16,594 nucleotides of DNA from CAYUNA01 sp047629355 (GTDB lineage: Bacteria > Bacteroidota > Bacteroidia > Chitinophagales > Saprospiraceae): NCBI GenBank assembly GCA_047629355.1, contig JBLHWU010000149.1, positions 1 through 16,594 on the forward strand, written 5' to 3'. The notes beneath the pieces are model-generated. The model saw nothing but the letters and a program-made list of their open reading frames with translations, had not been told where the DNA came from and did no database searches. Shown in pieces: positions 8,984 through 16,391 of the stretch (the stretch's first letter is position 1; every line of letters begins with the position of its first letter). The position numbers and the translations under genes are program-made.

Positions 8984-9025
8984 TTTAAAAACCGAGAAAA
9001 TATTACGATTTTCTCGGTTTTTAAA
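8984..9025. terminator. Strong 17-bp hairpin, probable bidirectional terminator
   Basis: A perfect 17-bp stem (8984-9000 with 9009-9025; inner part ACCGAGAAAA/TTTTCTCGGT) closes an 8-nt loop, with A/T runs at both ends. It is the third strong hairpin structure after the desaturase gene. It precedes the start of the next gene by 62 nt, so it could instead lie in that gene's leader. Confidence 0.6.
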
Positions 9026-9087
9026 GTTCAATTAATACGTTATTCCACGGGATTTGTCACAGAGCCTAAAAATTCAACAAAAACTTC

Positions 9088-10335
9088 ATGCAACAATCTT
9101 CTAAATATTCATTTTTAGTTCTTCTAATTGCCCTTCCTATTCTTTTTGCTTTCCAAAATACCGACCTCCACAAAGATATTTGGGGCTTCTTCGGACATAG
9201 AAAAATTAATCGGCAAGCCGTTTTTTCCCTACCTCCAGATATGCTCGTTTTTTTTAAAAAAAATATAGAATACGTCACTGACCATGCAGTTGACCCGGAT
9301 AAACGGCGATATGCAACTAGGCACGAAGCTGTTCGACATTACATTGATTTGGACGTTTGGGGGGAAGCACCGTTTGACAATGTGCCGAGAGGTTGGTCGG
9401 ATATGCTGATAAAATTTACGCAAGTTTATGTGGTTAATGCCAGGGGAGATACTTTAAAAGTAAACGCAAGAGTAGGGGATAAGGAAGTTGCGCCAACGGA
9501 TTTTGTAGCGTTAGAAAAGCAGTTTTCGATGGAAAAACTGGAGGTCACAATGTTCGATTATCGCGACTTTTTTTGGAAAAACGTACAATCCCAATATTAC
9601 GAAGAGGAGTGGATGATTGATTGTGATTCGATTGAAAAATTGGTCGGTTATCCAATTGATTGTGCCTTTGCATTTGCGAATGAGCACTTTACCGAAGATG
9701 GCATTGTCCCGTATCATTTAGTGTCGATGCAAACGCGATTAACTAAAGCATTTGAAGACTTAAATACAAAACGAATTTTACAACTTTCTGCTGAATTTGG
9801 TCACTACATTGGCGATGCACATGTACCGTTGCACACCACCGAAAATTACAATGGACATTTATCCAATCAGCGAGGTATCCATGCTTTTTGGGAAAGCCGT
9901 ATTCCAGAATTGTATGCCGATGATGACTATGATTTTTGGGTGGGAAAAGCAGAATATATTGATGACCCGCAAGCCTATTACTGGGATGTTGTGCTGACTT
10001 CGCATAGCTATGTGGACAGCGTTTTGCTCATTGAAGCAGACCTTTTTCAAGAAATGGGTGACCGAAAATATTGTTTTGACGAACGGGGTACGATGCAAAT
10101 AAAAACGGAATGTCAGGAGTACGCCGCCGCCTACAGTCAACGGATGGATGGTATGGTGGAACAGCGGATGCAAGCGTCAATTTTATCGGTTGCGAGTGCT
10201 TGGTACACGGCCTGGGTGGATGCTGGACAGCCCATTTTGAAGAATTTTATGACGGAGAACCGAGAGGAGGATGAGGAGCAAAAAGCGATTGATACGGCGT
10301 TTAAAAAAGGGTCGATTTTTGGAAGGAAACATTAG
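9088..10335 (+). CDS. Exported zinc-dependent phospholipase C / S1-P1 nuclease-fold protein
   Basis: A 415-aa protein with an N-terminal hydrophobic signal (FLVLLIALPILFAF, residues 9-22). The family binds three zinc ions. Visible ligand candidates follow the family spacing: W32 and H37 (W-x4-H as in P1 nuclease), D69 and H84 (15 apart, as D45/H60 of P1), H239-x3-D243 and H249 in HYIGDAHVPLH, then H265-x3-E269 in GIHAFWE, the latter matching the His/Glu pair of phospholipase C. The distance from H84 to H239 is about 155 residues, whereas P1 nuclease has about 56 and B. cereus phospholipase C about 49, so roughly 100 extra residues (about 100-230) are inserted. The substrate, phosphodiester of lipid or of nucleic acid, cannot be told from sequence. 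Periplasmic or secreted location is expected. A Glu-rich segment lies at the C-terminus (390-398). Confidence 0.85.
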   Translation: MQQSSKYSFLVLLIALPILFAFQNTDLHKDIWGFFGHRKINRQAVFSLPPDMLVFFKKNIEYVTDHAVDPDKRRYATRHEAVRHYIDLDVWGEAPFDNVPRGWSDMLIKFTQVYVVNARGDTLKVNARVGDKEVAPTDFVALEKQFSMEKLEVTMFDYRDFFWKNVQSQYYEEEWMIDCDSIEKLVGYPIDCAFAFANEHFTEDGIVPYHLVSMQTRLTKAFEDLNTKRILQLSAEFGHYIGDAHVPLHTTENYNGHLSNQRGIHAFWESRIPELYADDDYDFWVGKAEYIDDPQAYYWDVVLTSHSYVDSVLLIEADLFQEMGDRKYCFDERGTMQIKTECQEYAAAYSQRMDGMVEQRMQASILSVASAWYTAWVDAGQPILKNFMTENREEDEEQKAIDTAFKKGSIFGRKH

Positions 10336-10336
10336 A

Positions 10337-10371
10337 GACGGTGGACGGTCAACGGCGCACGGATAGCAGGG
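10337..10371. repeat. Degenerate 7-nt-period repeat, ACGGTNN type
   Basis: Directly after the stop codon at 10333-10335 the sequence reads in heptamers GACGGTG, GACGGTC, AACGGCG, CACGGAT, AGCAGGG. A related array lies at 12991-13032, so the pair brackets the M56 gene. The remaining bases to 10435 show only a pyrimidine-rich stretch (10400-10418) and no gene. Confidence 0.65.
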
Positions 10372-10435
10372 AAAGGAAATTTGGCATAGTCCAGATTAAA
10401 TTTTCTTTCTTTTTTCTACCGAAAACGCTGCATTC

Positions 10436-12985
10436 TTATTCAGGATAAACAACTTTTACAACCTTAACAACTCGTTCTTCCTGTCGCATCTTTAGCCCAT
10501 AATCACGTTCCAATTGTTTCCGTAAAACCTCAAAAGAAGAGAGGTTAAGTCCCAATCCATAAGCTTTTGTTAAGCCTGTTTCATTAAAAACGGTGAGGTC
10601 AAATTCACGCTCAATTAGATTCGATAAGTCATCCATAAAGCCAGGCGAAAGCGTTTCCAAACCCTTTTTTTTATTAGCAACAATGATTTTTTTCAGGTCA
10701 GGTTTTAGGTGATGAAAATATTCAAGTGTGTCAATTTTTTTAGTGTTTTCAACGGGGTCGAGTAGCCAGACGGTTCGAGTTTCAAAGCGGATTTCTGAGG
10801 AGTAATAATATTGTTGGGAAAGCCGTTTCAATAACAACTCTTCGCCTTGTCGCACTGATAAATATTCTGATTCAAAGACGGCATCAATAATCGGTTCGTC
10901 TGCTTTATTATCAAATTCCATACGCTCATTACCCGTTAATATTGCAATCAATTCGGACATAGGGTAGTGTAGGTATTCCACATAACTATCGCGTTTAGTA
11001 ATTGATTTTGGTGTATCGTCATCAGAGCGTTTAACGGTAAGTGTAAACTTATCGGTATCCTTTCCAATATTGAAAACAAAATTTATTGGCAAATAAAAAT
11101 ATTGTCCGTTCTTCTGAATAATGAGGTCATCAAAATAAATGCTGGTTTCTGGGATTATTTTCCTTAAAAAATGCAGTAAGGAAGATTCCTTGATTTTTTC
11201 AGAATGATAGGCAATGGCAGCCTGTTTTTTTTCTTTTAAAATCAATCTAAAACTCTGAATGTCAAATGATTCTTCACCAATTTTTAAATTCAATTCTTTT
11301 GAATAGCTTGTTTTAAAATCTTTAGTAATATAATTTTCACTACTTGGATTAGCTATCATTTCGCCCCAATCCAATTGCACCAATTGACTTTGAAAAGCCT
11401 GGTATTCTGGTAGTACATTAATGTCAAAACGTGCTATGCTCAAATAATTTTCCTCAATTTCATCTTCCGAAAATAATCGGGCTGCCACATCCACAAAACG
11501 CCGATTCGTATTAAAATCAGGAATATGAACGATTTGATATTGCTCACTGGCGACGTACAAATCAAAAATATGACGCGTAGCTACATTATTTGTATCTATC
11601 TTTAACAGTGCCCTTTTATTGGGTAGATTTACGATTTGAAAACCGAAAGCAGGCGCAGATTTCGTAATCGGCATCACGCTAATTTCTGGACGATAAGTTT
11701 CCAAAGGATTCTTAACTTTGACCGAGATACCTGCCAAATAAACCTCTTCAGCCATACCCGTAAAGCTCAAAATATCACCTTGCATGATGCGGTCATTCAC
11801 ATTGCCAAGGCGCGGATGTTCCAGCTCAATTACTCCGTTTTCAACGTTTGGAAACCACAATCTACCTTTCTCTTCCAATATTTGCAGGTAGATGTCCATC
11901 GTTCTAAAATCCTTTTCTTTTTCCCCTTCAAATACTTGGATGCGCTCGCCATAAAGCGCTTTGAACTCTTCCAAAGTCACCTCAATTTCACCTGAATAAC
12001 CATTCGGCGAAGCTATTTTTTCTAATTTAATTTCTTGGTTTCCCCAAATGATTTTATGCTCAATTGCTGGTGCTTTTTCTTTTTTATAAAGAGCATAATT
12101 ACCAAAATTTTGCAGGGTAGTATAAGTTTGAGTTAAGGGTTTTGCAAATGGCGTATTTTCAATTAAATTAAAAGAAAAAAGGCTTATTAAAGTCAAAAAA
12201 ATCGAGATGCTCGCACTGTATAAAAACGCCTGTGACCATTTATTTTTGTGGAAATATTCTTTGCTCTGATTTTTTACCGAATTAAAATGAGGTGCTTGTT
12301 CCGCCTGACGGTTTTCAATATAATTCTTAAACAGACCAGATACGCTTGCCTCGTGAAAAAGGTAGTTGTTTTCGTGCAATTCTTCCATCTCCTTTCGATA
12401 CAAAAGTAAGAGAGGATTGAACCAACACAAAATCGTCAACAGTTCCATGAAAAGGACATCTGAACCGTGCTTTTCTTCAATTTTAAAAATATTGAAATCT
12501 GAATTAAATTCTTCATTTTCAATAAGTTGTAGATTGTTCCAAAAAGCATAACTGAAGAAAGAAGTTTTCGGAAATTCTTGGTTTATTTTCCAATTGGTAA
12601 ACTGAGTCAAGCGTCTTTTTAGCTTAAATTCTTGCAGCAATTCCCAGAATTTATCCAAAAATTGGAACCCTAAAAAACCTACGCCCAACAAGTAAATGAC
12701 CATTAAAATATCGACGGTTTCTAAGCGATATTCCCATATTTTTTCCAGCGGATTTTCAGTCGCTGCCAACTCAAAAGCGGGAGGTTGACTTTTTGCTGTA
12801 CTCAAGTTTTCTATTAAAAAATCAAGGCTCAATCCTGGGAGAATCAAGCTCAAAATTGGCGTCAATAATAAGTACATCCGATTCCATACAAAACCACCCC
12901 GACCTTGCAGTACAAGGCGATAATACCCATAAAAAACCAACAAACACAAGCTGGTTTCTATCAAATATTGAGGAATTGAAGGCAT
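10436..12985 (-). CDS. M56/BlaR1-like membrane protein with degenerate zinc site and DUF3738-like C-terminus
   Basis: An 849-aa protein. Hydrophobic helices at about 7-24, 37-55, 92-110, 178-196 and 252-274 and the stretch HGSDVLFMELLTILCWFNP (173-191) match the M56 (BlaR1/MecR1) transmembrane protease domain. In the family this region reads HExxHxxxxHSxD; here the HExxH positions are F164, N165 and K168, so both zinc-binding His and the catalytic Glu are lost while the final His (H173) and WFNP remain. A later HE (204-205) is kept. The middle part (about 300-660) is an extracytoplasmic region. The last 180 residues, with NETGLTKAYGLGLNL and QLERDYGLKMRQEERVVKVVKV, resemble the DUF3738 (TIGR03435) pattern of a 'DKTGLxGxYdf' motif followed by 'LGLkLe'. 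M56 proteins normally cleave a BlaI repressor; this one is probably not a working protease. A BlaI remnant lies directly upstream on the same strand. Confidence 0.8.
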   Translation of the reverse strand: MPSIPQYLIETSLCLLVFYGYYRLVLQGRGGFVWNRMYLLLTPILSLILPGLSLDFLIENLSTAKSQPPAFELAATENPLEKIWEYRLETVDILMVIYLLGVGFLGFQFLDKFWELLQEFKLKRRLTQFTNWKINQEFPKTSFFSYAFWNNLQLIENEEFNSDFNIFKIEEKHGSDVLFMELLTILCWFNPLLLLYRKEMEELHENNYLFHEASVSGLFKNYIENRQAEQAPHFNSVKNQSKEYFHKNKWSQAFLYSASISIFLTLISLFSFNLIENTPFAKPLTQTYTTLQNFGNYALYKKEKAPAIEHKIIWGNQEIKLEKIASPNGYSGEIEVTLEEFKALYGERIQVFEGEKEKDFRTMDIYLQILEEKGRLWFPNVENGVIELEHPRLGNVNDRIMQGDILSFTGMAEEVYLAGISVKVKNPLETYRPEISVMPITKSAPAFGFQIVNLPNKRALLKIDTNNVATRHIFDLYVASEQYQIVHIPDFNTNRRFVDVAARLFSEDEIEENYLSIARFDINVLPEYQAFQSQLVQLDWGEMIANPSSENYITKDFKTSYSKELNLKIGEESFDIQSFRLILKEKKQAAIAYHSEKIKESSLLHFLRKIIPETSIYFDDLIIQKNGQYFYLPINFVFNIGKDTDKFTLTVKRSDDDTPKSITKRDSYVEYLHYPMSELIAILTGNERMEFDNKADEPIIDAVFESEYLSVRQGEELLLKRLSQQYYYSSEIRFETRTVWLLDPVENTKKIDTLEYFHHLKPDLKKIIVANKKKGLETLSPGFMDDLSNLIEREFDLTVFNETGLTKAYGLGLNLSSFEVLRKQLERDYGLKMRQEERVVKVVKVVYPE

Positions 12986-12990
12986 TTTAT

Positions 12991-13032
12991 ACGGTTGACG
13001 GCAGACGATGAATGGTTAATGGGGAAGCAGGT
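12991..13032. repeat. Degenerate 7-nt-period repeat, ACGGTTG type
   Basis: The sequence reads in heptamers ACGGTTG, ACGGCAG, ACGATGA, ATGGTTA, ATGGGGA, AGCAGGT. It lies between the BlaI remnant and the start of the M56 gene, six bases from that start, and so in its leader. It shares period and ACGG core with the array at 10337-10371. Confidence 0.65.
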
Positions 13033-13084
13033 TTTTGAAAATAACTTATCATTTGTATTTCCATCCACATTCCACCGTTTGCCA

Positions 13085-13312
13085 TCAATTGTTTGCCCGT
13101 TTTTTGATTTTTTCTAATAACTCATCCAACTCCGCATTGTCAATTTCATCTTCTTGTACAAAGAAAGACAACAACTGTTCAATAGAGTCGTCAAAATAGG
13201 TTTTCATTAACAACTTTAATACTACGTTTTTACTCTGATGCTGACCGATATTAGAAAGTTTAACTAAAAAATCGCAAGTATTGAATTTTTGTGTTTTTTT
13301 GGAACCACTTCA
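13085..13312 (-). pseudogene. BlaI/MecI-family repressor remnant, C-terminal part only
   Basis: The minus strand from about 13312 down to the TGA at 13085-13087 is open and encodes a segment ending KTYFDDSIEQLLSFF, VQEDEIDNAELDELLEKIKKRANN. This matches the C-terminal dimerisation half of BlaI/MecI/CopY repressors: a short helix, 'F-x-x-S-x-x-x-L-x-x-F', then an acidic 'ls-x-x-E-L-x-E-L' helix. The N-terminal winged helix-turn-helix that should precede it is absent; the frame meets a TAG inside the palindromic repeat at 13324-13419, and nothing resembling the DNA-binding domain is seen up to 13728. The order repressor then M56 gene on one strand is that of intact blaI-blaR1 pairs, which supports the identity. 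The only in-frame ATG is well inside the fragment and would give about 40 residues. I read it as a broken gene. Confidence 0.65.
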
Positions 13313-13323
13313 AAAATGCTATT

Positions 13324-13419
13324 GCGCCACGCCTAAGGGCGCGGCGGATAAGGTTTTGAGGGGCAAGAACGGGCTTTAAAGCCCGTTCTTGCCCCTCAAA
13401 CTTCCCAACGCGAGGGAAG
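13324..13419 (-). repeat. REP-like three-hairpin interspersed repeat, copy 2
   Basis: This copy is inverted relative to copy 1 (8877-8976). Reading the plus strand, hairpin 3 is GCGCC (13324-13328) with GGCGC (13338-13342). Hairpin 2 is a perfect palindrome with two 23-base arms (13355-13377 and 13378-13400, outer part TTTGAGGGGCAAGAACGGGC). Hairpin 1 is CTTCCC (13401-13406) with GGGAAG (13414-13419). Core blocks shared with copy 1 are GGAAGTTTGAGGG, CCCTCAAAACCTTA and CCGC. It abuts the truncated end of the blaI remnant. Confidence 0.8.
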
Positions 13420-13728
13420 CTGAGCGCATAATTATGTGCAACAAATCATAGTTGTTTTATTGAGTGGTTTCAATTTTTTTGAATAAAAAGGAACATCAAC
13501 AAGAAAACAGACATTTAATTTAGATTGACAAAGTAGTATCATAGCCGAAAGGTTCGAATCAAATCAGTCCTTCTTCCTGCAATAACTATTTTTTTATAAT
13601 TTTATTTTGAAAAAATACTATTTTAAAGAAGATAATATTTTAAAATTAAGTATGGTACCGTATATTTTTTGGGGCATTGGAAAATTATTGCTATTTTCCC
13701 ATTTTATGCTTAAAATGAAATTCCAAAT
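13420..13728. other. AT-rich intergenic region upstream of the two-component genes
   Basis: No gene is seen here on either strand. The sequence is strongly AT-rich from 13590. It holds an imperfect palindrome TATGGTACCGTA at 13651-13662, with two symmetric mismatches around GGTACC, just upstream of a promoter-like pair of boxes. A fragment near 13548 (GGTTCGAATC) looks like a tRNA T-loop but has no matching stem. Confidence 0.6.
13668..13699 (+). promoter_or_regulatory. Candidate promoter of the LytTR regulator operon
   Basis: TTTG at 13668-13671, a 20-nt spacer, and TATTTTCC at 13692-13699 fit the Bacteroidota -33/-7 arrangement (the -7 box has CC in place of the final TG). A start about 7 nt later would leave a leader of about 20 nt before the ATG at 13729. 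Confidence 0.4.
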
Positions 13729-14487
13729 ATGTTAAATGCAATACTAATTGATGATGAGATGAATTGTCTGAAAATGTTAGCGTGGGAACTGAAAAATAGT
13801 TGTCCAGAAATTAACATTTTGGGTATGTATGACTCTGGGAAAGAAGGACTTAAAGCCATCAATAGCAAAAGACCAGATGTTCTTTTTCTGGATATTGAAA
13901 TGCCCTATCTTAACGGGTTTGAACTGTTGGAATTGATTCCGAATATTGATTTTGATATCGTTTTTACGACTGCTTACGATGAATATGCCGTAAAAGCGAT
14001 AAAGATTAGCGCGATGGATTATTTGTTGAAACCCATTGATGGTGATGATTTGAAAAAGGCGGTAAAAAGAATAGAAGAGAAGAGAAAGAATAATATTGGG
14101 TCTGAAAATATTGGTTTTTTGAAAAAACAGTTGGAAGATACTCGAAGAAACAATATCAAAAATTTAGCACTGCCTACTTACGAAGGCTACGTTTTTGTAA
14201 AATTGGAGGACATCATTTATTGTCAATCTGATAATAACTATGCGACTGTTTTCTTGAAAACGGGCAAGAAAATTTTGATTTCCAGAACTTTAAAAGAGGT
14301 TGCTGGAATGTTGGTAGAACAAGAGAATTTTTTTCGAGTGCACAATTCTTTTTTGGTGAACTTAAATGAAATCAAAAACTATATCAAAACAGATGGCGGC
14401 TACCTAATTATGAGCAACGATGGGAAAGTAAAGGTGTCAAGAAACAAAAAAGATGAATTGCTAGATTTATTTCAAAAATTCAAATAA
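13729..14487 (+). CDS. LytTR-family response regulator
   Basis: A 252-aa two-domain regulator of normal length. Residues 1-120 are a CheY-like receiver: acidic pocket D8/D9, phosphoacceptor D55 in FLDIEMP, T80/T81 in VFTTAYDEYAVKA, and K101 in LLKPID. A Lys/Arg-rich linker (108-145) leads to a LytTR DNA-binding domain (about 147-250) with the characteristic DIIYCQSDNNYATVFLKTGK and FFRVHNSFLVNLNEIKNY stretches. Family members bind paired direct repeats upstream of their targets as dimers. The kinase gene follows after 49 nt on the same strand, so the two are almost certainly cotranscribed; the regulator comes first. The target genes cannot be named from this window. Confidence 0.95.
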   Translation: MLNAILIDDEMNCLKMLAWELKNSCPEINILGMYDSGKEGLKAINSKRPDVLFLDIEMPYLNGFELLELIPNIDFDIVFTTAYDEYAVKAIKISAMDYLLKPIDGDDLKKAVKRIEEKRKNNIGSENIGFLKKQLEDTRRNNIKNLALPTYEGYVFVKLEDIIYCQSDNNYATVFLKTGKKILISRTLKEVAGMLVEQENFFRVHNSFLVNLNEIKNYIKTDGGYLIMSNDGKVKVSRNKKDELLDLFQKFK

Positions 14488-14536
14488 AATTGTTCAATGA
14501 ACTTGTTAAGTAACATGTGGTAATAACTCATATAAT

Positions 14537-15877
14537 ATGATAAAATTTTTTTTAGACACTTCTCTGGTTAAACTACCGAAGAAAGACCAGCCTATCTTTT
14601 TTGCAGAGCTTGATACTGAAAATGTAGAGCGTGTTTTTATTATCTCATTTTTGGGCATCTTCTTTTTTGTACTGTTACTTCTTTTGGATATTCAACGTAT
14701 TCAGACTGGCAAATTTGATGAAAGCTACGTCTATAAAGTATCTATGTTTTTGCATTTGAGCTTAGGATTATTCATTATTCCAGCACTTTTAATTCAGCGC
14801 AATGCCAAGGAGATTTCCAGTAATGAGTTCAAATACACTCGTTTCATTATTCATGCTACTATTCTTTTGATGACTGTTATTTTGGTCCCAATGGCCCTTT
14901 GTGCCACTAAAGACCGGAATAGTCTGATGACCTTCGTCGTTTATATGATTTTGATAAATTTGTTTTTGACAATTCCTATTAAACGCTTGTTTACTTTTAA
15001 TGTAATTATTTTGTTAATTCTTACGGCAGGGGTATATCTTATTGAAAAAAATAATGCTACTATATTAACCGTAGCTTTGATTGAAGCGGTGGGCGTAGTT
15101 ATTCCCATTTTTATTATTGCTTTCTACCAATACAACGTAAGAGTTTCTCACTATTTAAATGAAAAACAGATAATTGAGCAAAATCTGGTCATTCAAAAAT
15201 CATTGGAAGAAGATTTTAATCAGCGCTTGGTTCAAATTGAAATGAGAGCGCTACGGGCACAGATGAATCCTCATTTTATCTTCAATGTTTTGAATTCTAT
15301 TAAGTTGTTTATGGTGCAAAATGATGGGCCAACGGCAGCTAATTATCTAACCAAATTTGCTAAACTTATTCGTTTGATTCTCAACAATTCTAAATCACAA
15401 ATGATTATGATGGAGGATGAGTTGGAATCGTTGAAATTGTACATTGAGATTGAAAACTTCCGCTTTAACAATAAATTTGATTACAAAATTCAAGTGCCTG
15501 ACAATATCGACCTCGAGTTTGTGGAGTTGCCACCACTAATCTTACAACCTTATGTCGAAAATGCAATTTGGCACGGTTTGATGCACAAAAGGGAGGGGCG
15601 AGGAATGCTGCGGATTGATGTAAAAATGATTGAGGACGAATCCATTGTTTTTACCATCGAAGACAATGGGATTGGTCGCAAAGCTGCTGCGGAGATGAAA
15701 AGTAATTCTGCCCGAAAGACACAATTTAAGTCTATTGGAATGGAATTGACGAAGGATAGGTTGGCGATGACCAATCAGTTTTATGGAACGAATGCGTCGA
15801 TTGAGGTGATTGATTTGGAAAATGATAAGGGGGAAGCTTCAGGGACACGGGTAGTGGTAAGGTTGCCGATAACTTAG
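14537..15877 (+). CDS. LytS/YehU-type sensor histidine kinase with six membrane helices
   Basis: A 446-aa protein. Hydrophobic helices at about 31-50, 66-86, 102-121, 130-147, 151-168 and 176-198 form a membrane sensor module with no recognisable extracellular ligand domain. A coiled-coil-like linker (205-240) precedes the His_kinase domain with phosphoacceptor H246 in NPHFIFN (244-250). The ATPase domain follows: N-box PYVENAIWHG (338-347; N342), G1 box DNGIG (376-380), and the final SGTRVVVRLP. All catalytic motifs are intact. The partner is the LytTR regulator encoded just upstream. The signal is unknown; membrane state or a small hydrophobic ligand is possible because the sensor lies almost wholly in the membrane. 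The ATG at 14537 follows an AT-rich gap with no Shine-Dalgarno sequence, as usual here. Confidence 0.95.
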   Translation: MIKFFLDTSLVKLPKKDQPIFFAELDTENVERVFIISFLGIFFFVLLLLLDIQRIQTGKFDESYVYKVSMFLHLSLGLFIIPALLIQRNAKEISSNEFKYTRFIIHATILLMTVILVPMALCATKDRNSLMTFVVYMILINLFLTIPIKRLFTFNVIILLILTAGVYLIEKNNATILTVALIEAVGVVIPIFIIAFYQYNVRVSHYLNEKQIIEQNLVIQKSLEEDFNQRLVQIEMRALRAQMNPHFIFNVLNSIKLFMVQNDGPTAANYLTKFAKLIRLILNNSKSQMIMMEDELESLKLYIEIENFRFNNKFDYKIQVPDNIDLEFVELPPLILQPYVENAIWHGLMHKREGRGMLRIDVKMIEDESIVFTIEDNGIGRKAAAEMKSNSARKTQFKSIGMELTKDRLAMTNQFYGTNASIEVIDLENDKGEASGTRVVVRLPIT

Positions 15878-15916
15878 ACGGCTCAGAGCTTACAGTATGT
15901 GAATAGGTAGAAACAA

Positions 15917-15949
15917 AAAAAGCCCACAACATTATGTTGCGGGCTTTTT
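15917..15949. terminator. Terminator between the kinase and tmRNA genes
   Basis: AAAAAGCCCACAAC (15917-15930) pairs with GTTGCGGGCTTTTT (15936-15949) with one internal mismatch and a 5-nt loop. It ends in a T-run on the plus strand and carries an A-run on its other side, so it can serve both the kinase gene and the convergent ssrA gene. The stretch 15950-16008 is low-complexity AT sequence without a gene. Confidence 0.85.
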
Positions 15950-16008
15950 ATAAAAATGAAAACCAAGGCAATCAACTAATTAATTTAATCAATCAATTAC
16001 CTTTCTTG

Positions 16009-16384
16009 TGGAGATGCCGAGAATCGAACTCGGGTCCAAAAAAGCTCCCAAAAAGCTTTCTTCATGCATAGTTACCAATTAGGTTTTCGAGCAATAGGTA
16101 GGTTTGGTAACCCACCAGTCTATCGCCTTAGCCTCTTAAGTTTCGCTTGTCAATCAAAGCAGTTTGACGCACTAGTCTGAAAGGTTGGTTGATGAGCGGT
16201 ACGTTGTATATCAAACGTCAAACGCAGGGCTCAATGGTGCTTTAAGACCTAGTCTTAGGCAGCCATGGCTACATTTCTGTTGCCGTATAGAATTGTTTCG
16301 CTATTATTTATTAACGAGGTAAATAACGTTGCCCCGGCATGCTTACTAGTCAGTAAACTCTCCTGTCGAAGCCTTTACATCCCC
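16009..16384 (-). ncRNA. ssrA: Transfer-messenger RNA (tmRNA), ribosome rescue
   Basis: The 5' end reads GGGGATGTAAAGGCTTCGAC, the conserved tmRNA start, and the 3' end has the T-arm CCGAG-TTCGATT-CTCGG followed by CATCTCCA. The acceptor stem pairs GGGGATG with CATCTCC and has a G3-U wobble, the identity element for alanyl-tRNA synthetase. The 3' CCA is not encoded; the genomic bases after the discriminator A read CAA. About 376 nt long, as expected for a one-piece tmRNA. It rescues stalled ribosomes with SmpB by adding a degradation tag. Several GC-rich segments between the tag frame and the 3' end should form the pseudoknots, for example around 16100-16250. Confidence 0.97.
16255..16284 (-). 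other. tmRNA tag-peptide reading frame
   Basis: Within ssrA, the frame GGC AAC AGA AAT GTA GCC ATG GCT GCC TAA gives GNRNVAMAA and stop. I chose the frame by the conserved C-terminal A-[LM]-A-A before a stop. Other Bacteroidota tags are also 9 residues starting with Gly (GETNYALAA and GEESYAMAA types). The resume codon GGC is inferred by that comparison. Confidence 0.7.
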
Positions 16385-16391
16385 AAAATTT

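Noticed and set aside
8804..9118. Open frame of 104 codons between the desaturase and phospholipase-type genes
   Set aside because: It is made of the terminator, the repeat and the next hairpin and would overlap the next gene; the protein has no plausible features.
9066..9278. 70-codon antisense frame over the start of the phospholipase-type gene
   Set aside because: It is antisense to the signal-peptide region of a well-supported gene, with low-complexity composition.
13535..13585. tRNA 3'-half or attachment-site remnant suggested by GGTTCGAATC
   Set aside because: The bases flanking the T-loop-like motif do not pair as a T-stem, no acceptor, anticodon or D arm is found, and no integrase is near.
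15878..15912. Possible further 7-nt-period repeat after the kinase gene (GACGGCT, CAGAGCT, TACAGTA)
   Set aside because: Only the first unit resembles the ACGG family; the rest is too divergent to call.
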